64,000 nucleotides of DNA from Drosophila persimilis. Lineage: Eukaryota > Arthropoda > Insecta > Diptera > Drosophilidae. Position 1 is the stretch's first letter, and each line of letters opens with the position of its first letter. The stretch lies in the NCBI RefSeq assembly GCF_003286085.1, contig NW_020825385.1:40792-104791 (forward strand), in the 5' to 3' direction. Positions 1 through 10,400 of the stretch are shown one piece after another. Below the pieces are notes generated by a model. That model saw only the letters and a program-made list of their open reading frames with translations, was not told the origin of the DNA and searched no databases. The position numbers were made by a program, and so were the translations under genes.

Positions 1-59
1 CCAGTCAAACGATCTAGGGAAAGCCAAAGTGGACATATGAAAATGGATGTAAATTTTCA

Positions 60-457
60 GCAGAGTGCCTCGGAAGAAATCGAGGAGGACCATATATAGA
101 AATAATTGTAAATAATAAAAAGTTAAGAGGTATCGCGGACTCGGGATCGTCGATAAAAATTCCCGTCGTCGGGAAAGTCGATAGCGACAACCTTACCGTC
201 CATACCATCAAAGGACCCGTCCGTCTGACGTCCGTACACGTAATGCAACCAAAAACTGTCCGACAAAACAAAAATTTTATATTCATAATTTTTCTGAAAA
301 TTATGACATACTCTTAGGCAGAGAATATTTGATGGCGAGCAAAGCCGTCATCGATTACCGAAATGGAACGGTAACGTTAGGAGAAAGGTCATACCCAATC
401 ATCCAAAGTGGAGAAGCAATTGCCGACGGCAAGAACGCACACAAAGGTGATAAGTAA
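60..457 (+). pseudogene. Retropepsin (protease) segment of the 17.6/297-like pol, broken
   Basis: Retroviral-type aspartic protease remnant. The active-site signature DSGS is encoded near 138-149 and the conserved C-terminal motif ILLGREYL near 310-333. The two halves lie in different frames, so there is a frameshift around 280-290. The second half runs into an in-frame TAA at 455-457, after which the same frame stays open into the RT. This looks like decay rather than normal termination. Confidence 0.75.
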
Positions 458-2422
458 TCTTCAAAGAAAGATATAACTACACCCAAGTGCCTTGACCCAT
501 CTCCTGAAGGAGAGCAATACTTCGCTTCCGCATTAGAGAATGAATTAAGGGAATGTAACCAGCTAAGGTTGGAACATCTAAATGACGAAGAAAAGGAGAA
601 ACTAAAGAAAGTTCTCTATGAATTTAAGGACGTGCAGTATAAAGAAGGTGACATTTTGACCTTCACTAGTACTATAAAGCACGAAATTAAAACCCATCAC
701 GAAGATCCTGTATATCGTCGACCATATAAGTATGCTCAAATACACGATCAGGAAGTGACCCAACAAATAAAAGATATGATTAGACAGGGAATCATTCGTA
801 AGTCGAATTCTCCCTATTGTGCACCCATTGCTATGATACCAAAGAAGATAGATGCTTCAGGAAAGCAGAAATATCGTATGGTAGTAGATTATAGAAGTCT
901 AAACGAGGTGACAATCAAGGACAAATTTCCTACCCCCAGAATGGACGAAATCCTAGATAAACTAGGTAGGTGCCAATATTTGACAACAATCGATTTAGCT
1001 AAGGGATTCCATCAAATTCCCATGGAACCTAGCTCGATCCCAAAAACAGCTTTCTCCACGAACAATCTGTTAGAAGATTTAATTTTCAAAGATTGCCTTG
1101 TGTATCTAGACGACATCATTATCTATTCCACATCATTGGAAGAACATTTGTTGTCTCTTAAAAGGGTCTTTGGAAAGTTGAGAGATGCAAACCTCAAACT
1201 TCAAATGGACAAGTGTGAATTCCTTAAGAAAGAAACGGAATTCCTAGGCCATGTAGTAACAACTAACGGCATAGTTCCTAATCCAAAGAAAATATCCGCC
1301 ATAATAAACTTCCCAATACCCAATACAACAACAAAAATAAAATCATTCATAGGTTTGTGCGGATTTTATAGGAAATTCATTCCCAATTTTGCTAATATAG
1401 CAAAACCAATGACACTCAAATTAAAGAAACGAGCAGTCATAGACCCAACCGAGGAAAAATACGTCGAGGCCTTCGAAAAGTTGAAAATACTTATCACCTC
1501 AGACCCCATCCTCGCATTCCCAGATTTCAACAAAATGTTCACGGTAACAACCGATGCAAGTAACATTGCATTAGGAGCAGTGTTGTCGCAAGACCACAAA
1601 CCAATTTGCTATGCAAGTAGAACCTTAAACGAAAATGAAATCAATTATTCAGCAATAGAAAAGGAATTACTAGCTATAGTTTGGGCAACTAAGTATTTCA
1701 GATCATACCTGTTTGGTAGAACGTTTGAGATATTAAGTGATCACAAACCCTTGATTTGGTTGAATAACCTCAAGGAACCAAATATGAAGATACAACGATG
1801 GAAGATCAAATTAAATGAATTCGACTTCAAAATAAAATATTTACCAGGAAAGGAGAACCATGTAGCCGATGCGCTATCAAGAGTAAAGATTAACGAAAAC
1901 CTACTCGGGGAAACCATTAATAGTGATTGTGCAACGGTCCATAGCGCGCAAGAAGATAATACAAATTATATTCCACTTACAGAGCGACCAATCAATTACT
2001 ATAATAGGCAAATAGAACTGAAGTTTGAATTAATTCTTTATACTTATAATCATAAAACCAAACATAATACCACAAATAGGACACCAGCTGATATATTAAT
2101 TTATGCAGGCTCACCTGATTATGACACCCAACTAAATAAAGTGAATAAAATCACTCAATTAAATAAAAACCGCATAGAGTATGAAGTAGATACCCGCTAT
2201 ATACTATCACCTCTAGTTAAGTCTAAGGTAACAAATCCTTTCAAAAGGACGGGTGAAATCAGGCAGGTAGACGAAAAGCACTTTGAAGAGAAAAATAGAG
2301 GGAGAAAAATCACCCACTATAAAACAAAATTCAAAAGAAAGAAGAAATCTAATAAAAGTAAATACGATAATTGCAGAGTACCCGAAGAGAGTACTGGGAA
2401 TCCGGAGCTACAACATGATTAA
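458..2422 (+). pseudogene. Reverse transcriptase / RNase H / integrase remnant (pol) of the 17.6/297-like element
   Basis: Open pol frame for RT and RNase H, followed by an integrase tail. The RT fingers are followed directly by the catalytic YLDD box (near 1099-1110), because a segment of the palm between AFSTNN and the YLDD region is missing. The RNase H block (TTDASN, SDHKPL) is present up to VADALSR near 1860-1880. The sequence then jumps to the very end of the integrase (NRTPADI), so the zinc-binding domain and DDE core are absent. The frame stays open across both deletions. The first visible frame is open from 458; no ATG is evident, as expected for a pol made by frameshift. Non-functional for reverse transcription and integration. 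Confidence 0.88.
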
Positions 2423-3810
2423 GATTATAATCTTACTAATGTTCACCGTCCTACAAGCTACCGGACAGAATATAGAGATAGACCCCATCAACTCAAGGAA
2501 TGGATATCTCATATTCAAAACAAATACCATTAACATACCCATTAATTATGAATACCACTATCTAACAATTAATATAACAAAAACAGATGAAACATATCAG
2601 AGTTTACTAGAACAGGCAACCCAATTTGATAACGAAATCCAAGTTCAATATTTAGTCGTGAAATTGCAACATGAATTCAACGGCATAAAAATAGCCAAAA
2701 GAAACAGAAGAGGCCTTATAAATGCAGTAGGCGCAATATATAAATATCTATTTGGAACGTTAGATCAAGATGATAAGGTCGAATTAGAAGGGAAATTAGA
2801 CAATCTGGCTAGCCACAGTGTTCAAGTTAACGAATTAAACTTAGTAATTCAAGCAGTAAATTCCGGCATAGAAGTTGCCAATAAATTAAACAAAGATAAT
2901 GACAGAAATAAACAACTAGAAATATTAATATTTAACCTTCAACATTTTACTGAGTACATAGAGGATATTGAATTAGGCATGCAGCTAACAAGATTAGGTA
3001 TCTTTAATCCAAAATTATTGAGGCAGGATTACCTGAAACACATCGATTCAGAGAAATTATTAAATATCAAAACATCTACTTGGTTGAAATCGAGACACTA
3101 ACGAAATACTAATAATTTCCAACATCCCACGAGAGATCAGAAATATTCCTATACTTAAAATTGTTCCATATCCAGATGAAGATAATAACATACTCACTGA
3201 CCTAACGCAAAACAATTATTACATTCTAGAAAACGAGGTATATGAAAAAGAATCAAAACAAAAAAAAATTAATGACGAATGTATTTCAGGAATAGTCAAA
3301 AAAATAGAAACAAAATGTCCATACACCAAAGCACACCAAAACTTTCAAATAAGTTTCATAGAACCCAATATATTGTTAACTTGGAAATTACCAAAAACCT
3401 TATTAAACCAAGATTGCCTAAACCAAGACATACAAGTTGAAGGTAACGCATTAATAAAAATACATAATTGCAGTGTACAATTAAACGAATTCTTAATATC
3501 CAACTCAATACCAGAATTTGCACAGAGCATATACATCAACAATAACGTAACAAAAATTAAACCACTGTCTTATTTGCAAACCAAAGAAATCGTAATAGAA
3601 AATACGCAATTAAATAATGTATTACATGTAAGCTTAATACTACTATTTGTCATAATCATAATAGGATTAAGCTACAAATTGTTTAGTCTAAGTAAAAGCA
3701 ATAAGCCTAAAACCGACCCGCACATAGAAACATCCTTAGACGAAGACGAAGAATCCCCAGCAGGCACAATTTTAGACGCACCTGAACTATATCCAAGGAT
3801 AATCGCCTGA
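2415..3810 (+). pseudogene. Errantivirus env gene with one frameshift
   Basis: Envelope glycoprotein gene of the element, starting at ATG 2415 and overlapping the end of pol by 8 bases. The N-terminus is a hydrophobic signal peptide. A furin-type site RNRR falls at residues about 96-99 and is followed by the hydrophobic GLINAVG stretch and the LFGTLDQDD motif typical of insect errantivirus and baculovirus-F-like fusion proteins. The frame closes at 3101. The remainder continues open in another frame from about 3090 to 3810, so a single indel near 3090-3100 separates the halves. The second part ends with a transmembrane segment (about 3630-3690) and a short acidic tail. Known errantivirus env proteins mediate membrane fusion; this copy is interrupted. 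Confidence 0.85.
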
Positions 3811-3837
3811 GGACAGGCTTAAATCTAACAATGGGGG

Positions 3838-4440
3838 AGTGACATATCTATAGTCCATGCTCCGCATACCCTTGTCTATGTCTATTACCCTGCACCCACA
3901 ATACTATAAACAATCCGACAGGCAATGTAAACAAACACCCTAAGCTAGAAGTGGAACATAAAACAATAGATGGCGCACTAGAATCCAGCCGCACTAAAAC
4001 CCAGCCGCACTAGAATCACGCCACTCTTCAGAGATCAATTACTAATCGATTCTCAAGAACCACGCCATCGTAGCTGACCAATCAGAGGCCCTATTCTCAG
4101 CCACCCCCAAGTAATGCAACACCGATCATACGCAGCGGAAGCCTTTCATCAAAAGCCGCCTTTCCCACATATCGATCGAGTCACGTACTCCATCTCCGAA
4201 GCCGAAGTCGAAGCCAACGCCTCCGAATCCAACTCCGAATCCCAAGCCAAGCATCATGATATAAATAGTCTACATTTGGGAAGGCAAATCAGTTCTGTTC
4301 AAGACAAACGTCCATCGCGACACCGTCGGAGAATTCAACAAAAGTTCCATTCAAGACACCGGACATCAGTCATCGTCGGGGAAATAATCAATGTGCACTA
4401 AGTTTAAGTGAAAGAATAAAATCTTTTTTTAAAACGCAAA
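3838..4440 (+). repeat. 3' LTR of the 17.6/297-like element
   Basis: Begins AGTGACATAT immediately after the polypurine tract ATGGGGG (3831-3837). An AATAAA polyadenylation signal lies near 4415. The right end is set roughly at the start of an A-rich tract, because no partner LTR or target duplication is visible. Confidence 0.65.
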
Positions 4441-4579
4441 ATGCAGTGTCGAAAGAGATAATAAATAAATAAAAAAAAGAGATAATCAACATACAAGATA
4501 TCCAAAAATTAAAAAAAAAAAAAATAAATAAAATAAATAACTACATAATTATATTACGTTATTTCTCTAAAAAGGGAGG
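4441..4579 (+). other. A-rich stretch with polypurine tract preceding a 412-type LTR
   Basis: Contains A/T homopolymers and AAATA repeats, then the purine tract AAAAAGGGAGG (4569-4579) directly abutting the TGTAGT start of the next LTR. This suggests the 3' end of the internal region of a 412/mdg1-type element, most of which has been lost. No coding potential. Confidence 0.5.
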
Positions 4580-5061
4580 TGTAGTATGTTGTATGCCAAA
4601 TAAGCATATGCCCACCGTATTGTAGTGTATACAATATGTCAAGTGGTCATATGCCCAAAGTTAATGTAGAGTATCACGCTCATAAACATAAAGACACTTT
4701 GTCGCAATGTTTACGTAACATAGCCACACTCAAGAGCCGTAATACGATCAGCCCCTTATATGTGGACTGGCCTGCAGCGTGAGAACTGCAGTGTCGGCAA
4801 TATATTCCAAGTGGCCGAATGAGCATTCCAATGTATACGCCTTCTGCATATACATTCTTACAAACATAAATATACACATACATATGGCATGCTACATGAT
4901 CCCGTTCTGCCGCTGCCCTTAGCGACAGAACTCAACCAAGAACATTATGTACTTTAGGCTAAATAAGTTTATGAAGAATAAATTGAATTCATTCTGAATA
5001 CAACCCGAAGAAAGAACAGAAGTTTTCGCTGCTTCTATTCTATTACGATTCCATTTCTACA
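4580..5061 (+). repeat. 412/mdg1-type LTR, 482 bp
   Basis: Starts TGTAGTATG and ends TTTCTACA, giving the short terminal inverted repeat TGTAG...CTACA of this LTR class. The length (482 bp) fits 412 LTRs as I remember them. An AATAAA signal lies near 4976. The polypurine tract on the left marks it as a 3' LTR. No element body follows on the right, where a non-LTR RT begins. Family name is by recognition only. Confidence 0.65.
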
Positions 5062-5839
5062 ATTGGTCGTTTCTTTATTCATTACCGAACATAGATGCAA
5101 CTGTTAACTCGTTTTATAGTTCTATTTACTCCGCCCTTAATACGTTTGTTCCAGATATCACCGTACCTGTATCGTCCAAGCCACCCTGGAACAAAACAGA
5201 AGCTTCTGCTGTTGGTATTGCAAATTTATTCGCTAACTTTTTCCAAACAACGTACTCGTCTCATATTTACAACGCATCCACTCCGTATCCGTACCAGCTA
5301 CCTCAAGCTAACAGCATTTTTCTGCCCTTTTTCGAGGAAAGCGTTGTTCTGGAAAGTTTGTCATCTATGGACATATCGTTTTCTGCGGGTCCAGATAAGG
5401 TACCAAGTTGCATCTTAAAACACTGTGCCCATTCCCTTTGCAAACACTTGACCTTTCTCTTCAACCTCTCCTTGGAACAGTCTTGTCTCCCAGTAATTTG
5501 GAATGAGTCCTATATCATTCCGCTTCACCAAAAAGGTTCAAGATCAAACATTGAAAACTATCGTGGTATCGCAAAGCTTTCCGCCATCCCGAAGCTTCTT
5601 GAGTTCCTGGTCACCCGGCAACTGCAACATCTTTGTTGCAGCTTGATATCTCCGTCGCAACACGGTTTTTTCAGACATCGTTCAACATCGACTAACCTTC
5701 ATGAGTTTTCTAACCTAATCCACCGTGGATTTCAAATTGGTTTGCAGACGGATGTAGGTTTTACGGACTTCAGCAAGGCATTCGATTCTGTGAACCATGC
5801 TCTGCTTATTCACAAGCTCTCTTTATTAGGGTTCCCAAC
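5062..5839 (+). pseudogene. CR1/jockey-type non-LTR reverse transcriptase, N-terminal half
   Basis: The frame is open from about 5062 and continues as the readable protein to 5834. It covers the linker before the RT and RT blocks 0-3: SAGPDKVPS, IPLHQKGSRSNIENYRG, SPSQHGFF and TDFSKAFDSVNH. The upstream linker has lost some residues around 5195. The frame is cut at 5839 by insertion of BEL-Z. The second half resumes at 14354, and CCAAC occurs on both sides of the insertion. Clade placement (CR1 versus jockey) is uncertain without alignment. The apurinic endonuclease domain is absent. Confidence 0.8.
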
Positions 5840-6203
5840 TGTTCAGGCCAGCAATAGACAGTTTCCGCGCACAGTGCCGGCTCCGCGCGCCTCGGTCCCG
5901 GCTCGCGCTCGCGCGCTCGGAGTGGCGCTCGGATCCACAATCCACGATCCACACGGCGCTCACCGCAGCACAAAGGCAGCATAAAGCATAGGTCATAAGG
6001 CATAGAGAGTTAGTTACGATTTCACCCCCGCTTCAACCTGTCGACATACCGCGCGAATACCCAATAATTACATGAACAATATATATATATACACACAACG
6101 AAACCCATGGGCCTTTCCTTTCTGTGACGACTGCTAGGAGTTTATACTGGAACATACACCTCGCCGTTGGATAATTGATCCTCGATCCGCTCCACTACAA
6201 ACA
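5840..6203 (+). repeat. 5' LTR of BEL-Z
   Basis: 364 bp, TG...CA termini. Differs from the 3' LTR at five positions: in the CGCGCACAG, GGAGTGGCG, AAGCATAGG (two changes) and CCCATGG contexts. It contains an (AT)n stretch around 6081-6090. Confidence 0.95.
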
Positions 6204-6222
6204 TTGGTCCTTCGAGCCGGAT
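6204..6222 (+). promoter_or_regulatory. Primer-binding site of BEL-Z
   Basis: TTGGTCCTTCGAGCCGGAT immediately follows the LTR terminus. Position and TGG start fit minus-strand priming by a tRNA 3' end. I have not assigned the tRNA. Confidence 0.7.
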
Positions 6223-7465
6223 CTTCGCCTTCCCCATAAGGAGAAGCTCACCCCAGCCAGCATCGGCGGATCGCTCCAAGTGTAAGATAAGTACAACCCT
6301 TCGATTGTGCCCAACACCAGTGCAGTGATTTTGTGCGAGTTTCCCATCCCAGTCCGAGTTCCCGCGACATATGTACATATATGCCTTTCTCGCTCTAGCT
6401 CCAAATTAAACCATACTTCGTTCTGCCAACGGTTGTGGCCTCCTATTTCTCCAAAGGTTTAATTTGATCCGAGCTAGCTCCAGCGTTCCTCCTCCGATCC
6501 AGTGCCCACATTAATATATAGCTGTCTGTAAATCATATTCCTACCGCTCCCAGCTACCAGCTGAGCTTTCGCTGCTGACAACTGCACATGCACACCAACA
6601 TACATACATATGTACATATGTGTAAGCAACGCAATCCAAGCGGCTGACAACAAACAAAAAGACATATTCTTGCAATTAATTTGTTGTTCATTCCGTGCAT
6701 GCTCAACGGGTTATAGTTCTTTCGTTTGTTTTAAAGAATATAGAATAACAAATCACAAATCACAACCAATCTTTATTTAACTCATTATATTGCCAATAAA
6801 AATAAAACACGACTCCATACATATCATCTTACATATGCGCACGCATTTTCAACTAACAACTCTTGCACATCTGTATATACATACATATATTGTATTGTAT
6901 TGTATATAAAACGGTTACTCCGTTTTTTGTTTTACCCGTTGTTTCAATATCGTCAAAAGGGGGGGTCGTTAATCCAAGCCACGGTACCTAGCACTTACAC
7001 CCATACACACACACACATACAAGTAACAGAAGCGACGCATTCTGTTCATTTTTCTTTTCGCTTTCGCTTCTCCACCGTTTGCTTGCGTTGTTGTTGGTGG
7101 GAGAATATTTTTTCGGTGCCGCGCTTGACCGTAACGGAACGCCAAGTGACGCGCTACCCTGCTTTTCAAGGGTATATTGATTTGAACATTCGGTTTGCAA
7201 CCGACTCTATATAGGGGGACCTTGTGCATCAATATCATTGCTCATCCATTAGTCGCTCTTGGTTGGACATTTTTTTTTGTATTTGATCGTAGTATTTTAT
7301 ATTTATATTCCGGCCACGGTGCCCGACTTCTACTATATAAATACTCGCGATAAATTCCGCCAAGGCCACATATCCACGGTTCGTCGTTCAAAACTTCCAC
7401 TTCTCCATTTCCGCTCACCTGCTTTGCGACTCTGATACGCGTTATCGCAAATCCATCAGCCAACC
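6223..7465 (+). other. 5' untranslated leader of BEL-Z with a conserved block at about 7060-7190
   Basis: No convincing coding sequence. The segment around 7060-7190 (CGCTTTCGCTTCTCCACCG ... GCCAAGTGACGCGCTACCC ... GGGTATATT) closely resembles a block in the leader of the otherwise divergent BEL-Y element (about 37118-37250, minus strand, with a weaker second copy near 36890-37010). This suggests a retained regulatory or RNA element. Short (CA)n and (CATA)n tracts are also present. Confidence 0.55.
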
Positions 7466-10400
7466 ATGCCCACTGGTGATAAGAAATCTCGCAAGAAGTT
7501 TAAGCGGGTGAGTTCGCTGAGTTTAACCCATCCACCCAGCTCCAACGGCTCAATCGCTACGCCCACATCTTCCCGTCCGTCCCCAACTGAGCGAGGTCCG
7601 ACCACGTCCAGGGCTCACGCACCACATGCCTTTGAGGCCTTGTTGCTCCCCTCGGTCGTCCCTCGCACGGTTCCGAGCACTATGGCCCAATCGGCCGCCA
7701 GTTCCGCACGGTCTAAGTTTGCCTTGGCTGCAAACAGACTGACACGCTTCGACCAGAAGCTCAGCGCTCCAGATGCTAGCACACCAACCCGCTCGCTCTC
7801 CCAAGTCCATCGAGATCAACTCCGAAGCCTGTGGGCGAAGGTGGACGCGGAGTTCGAGGCCTGTGTGGAGGCGATAACGGAAGTAGATCCAGAGGGGGTA
7901 GCTGACGTCCAGGGGATGTACGATGACTGCTACGCGGTCTACGCGAAATGCCTTGCCGAACTGAACGATCAGCTCGAACCCCCGACTGTCCCTCACACGC
8001 CTCAACTGGCCGTTCAAGTGCCGACGTCCGGCGGTTGCCGTCTTCCTCCATGTGACACTGAAGTTTTCAATGGGGACTATCAGCAGTGGCCCACGTTCCG
8101 AGACCTGTTCACCGCCATATATATAGAGAACCCGAGGTTGGCTCCAGTAGAAAAACTGTTCCACCTCAACAAAAAAACAAGCGGTGAGGCCCACGACATA
8201 GTGGCACAGGCTCCACTCACGAACGAAGGGTTCGCGTCCGCATGGAGCGCCCTCCGTGAGCGTTTCCAGAACAATAGGCTGATACTCAAAGCCCAGCTGA
8301 AGATCCTTTTCAGTCTGCCCCAAATCCGCACCGAGTCAGCTGCAGCGCTAAAAGAGCTTCAGAGGGCCGTCCACAAGTGCCTTACGACACTCAACCACTC
8401 CGAGGTCTCCACAGACAGCATTTTCGCTGACGGAGTGTTAGTGTACCTCATATCCGCGAAGTTGCCGAAAACGACTTTGGAGCTTTGGGAGCAGTCCGTG
8501 ACACACAAGTCCGAAATTCCCACCTGGCACGCTATGGACAAGTTCCTGGCGGAGCGGTACCTGTCTCTCGAGGTGACCGAGGACGGCCATCCAGGCATGG
8601 AGACTCAGGCCCACTCCAGGGCGAGTCTACCCATGTCAGAGAGGTCAAAGGGCAATCCCAACCCTTTCCGTTCCCAAGAGAGCCCTGTTGCAAGGCGGGT
8701 TCACTCTTTCGGAACAACTGTGGATCCGAAGCGGAGAGCGTGTGATCTTTGCTCCAAAGAGAACCATCCGATCCCGGTATGCCCTCAATTCCTTCAGATG
8801 AGACCTGATGCTCGCTCCAGCTATATTAAGCAAAAAATGCTTTGCTTAAACTGTTTCGCAAGAGGTCACCAGATTCGTGAATGCCAAAGCGCCCACAACT
8901 GCAACACGTGTGGAGACCGGCATCATACGCTGCTGCACCGTGGCACTCCAGTTTCCAGCCAATCCGTGCCCAATTCCGTACCACTTCCGACTCCTGCCGA
9001 AGCTCAGCCTAGCGTTCAGAACTATTTCGCCTCCGGCAAGAGGGCGGTACTCCTAGGCACGGCTATTATTAATATTTGCCACTTGGGGACAAATTTTCGC
9101 GCCCGCGCTCTAATCGACCCGGGCTCCGAGGCGACGTTCATTACGGAACGTCTCTTCCAGATCATTAAGTTGCCATTCCGACTCGCCCAGGCACAGGTCT
9201 CGGGCCTCAATCAGACAATATCCGCTCAGTCCAAGAAACTCTGCCATTTTTCCATCCGTTCCCCGACTAAGCCGGGCTTACAATTGGACGCCACAGCCTA
9301 TGTCCTGCCGGAACTATCAGGCAGCCTTCCCTCCCATCCGATCCCGCAACACTCGTTGCGAGACTTGCCGAACCTGCCATGGGCAGACCCGACATTTTAC
9401 GAAAGCTCACAAATAGATGTCCTGATTGGTGCCGACATCCTTCCATCCATCCTCTTGAGCGGCTCACAGACGAACATCTGTGGATCTCTCCTCGGACAGG
9501 AAACCATTTTCGGGTGGGTTCTTACAGGCCCAGTGCCAAACACGGTACAAGGCCGGGTCGCATCCTTCTCCACGCAAATTTCCACCGAGCTAGAGACTCC
9601 GTTGGACAAACTCCTCACAAAGTTTTGGGAGGTGGAGGACATTCCTACTAAAATAGAAAGCGAGTCGGATTCGTACTGCGAAAGAAATTTCCTCCGAACT
9701 ACGTCAAGAACGCCAAGCGGGAAATACGTCGTCACGTTACCGTTTCGCGACCCAGATCATCTCGGATCAGATCTGGGGTATTCAAGGGCAGCCGCGCTGG
9801 CCCAGTTCCTAAGAAACGAAAATCGCTTGAAAAGAAACGGTCCCCTACAAGAGCAGTACGACACCGTAATCCAAGAATACCTAGAGCTTGAACATATGAC
9901 AGAAGTTCCTCCGACTCATGGGTCCTCAACCTACTACCTTCCGCACCACGCTGTCTTCAAGCCTGAGAGCACTACCACGAAGGTCCGCGTGGTATTTAAC
10001 GCATCCAGCCCGTCGACCAACGGTGTGAGTTTGAATGATCTTCTGCACGCCGGCCCGGTCCTCCAATCTGACTTGACCCTCCAGATCCTGAAGTGGCGTT
10101 ATTTCCGGTACGTTTTCAACGCGGACATCACCAAGATGTATCGCCAAATTTGGGTTGACCCGAAACACACCCCTTTCCAGCGAATATTATTTCGAAACAA
10201 GGAGGGACTCATCCGCGACTATGAACTTAAGACCGTAACCTTCGGAGTCAATTGCGCTCCTTTTCTTGCCATCCGAGTGTTGCAACAGCTAGCAAGCGAC
10301 GTCCAGTCCAGATTTCCGAAAGCAAGTCGCATTATCCGATCATTCATGTATGTCGACGATGTCCTAGCCGGAGCGGATTCTACCGATGAGGCTCGACTAA

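Larger units (their letters stand above)
1..4440 (+). mobile_element. 17.6/297-like errantivirus, 5'-truncated by the window edge and decayed
   Basis: A gypsy-group LTR retrotransposon in the order protease, RT/RNase H, integrase remnant, env, polypurine tract (3832-3837) and 3' LTR. Assignment to the 17.6/297 group rests on the LTR start AGTGACATAT, the tight pol-env overlap and the env organisation. The 5' LTR and gag lie outside the window. It cannot encode a complete replication machinery: the RT palm and most of the integrase are deleted, and protease and env are frame-broken. The right end is approximate because no second LTR is available for comparison. Confidence 0.85.

Noticed and set aside
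3373..3810. Separate small membrane-protein gene
   Set aside because: It is the C-terminal part of the upstream env, displaced by a single frameshift near 3090-3100.
7550..8323. Long minus-strand frame opposite BEL-Z gag
   Set aside because: Antisense to a clearly coding GC-rich region with few stop codons; no recognisable domain.
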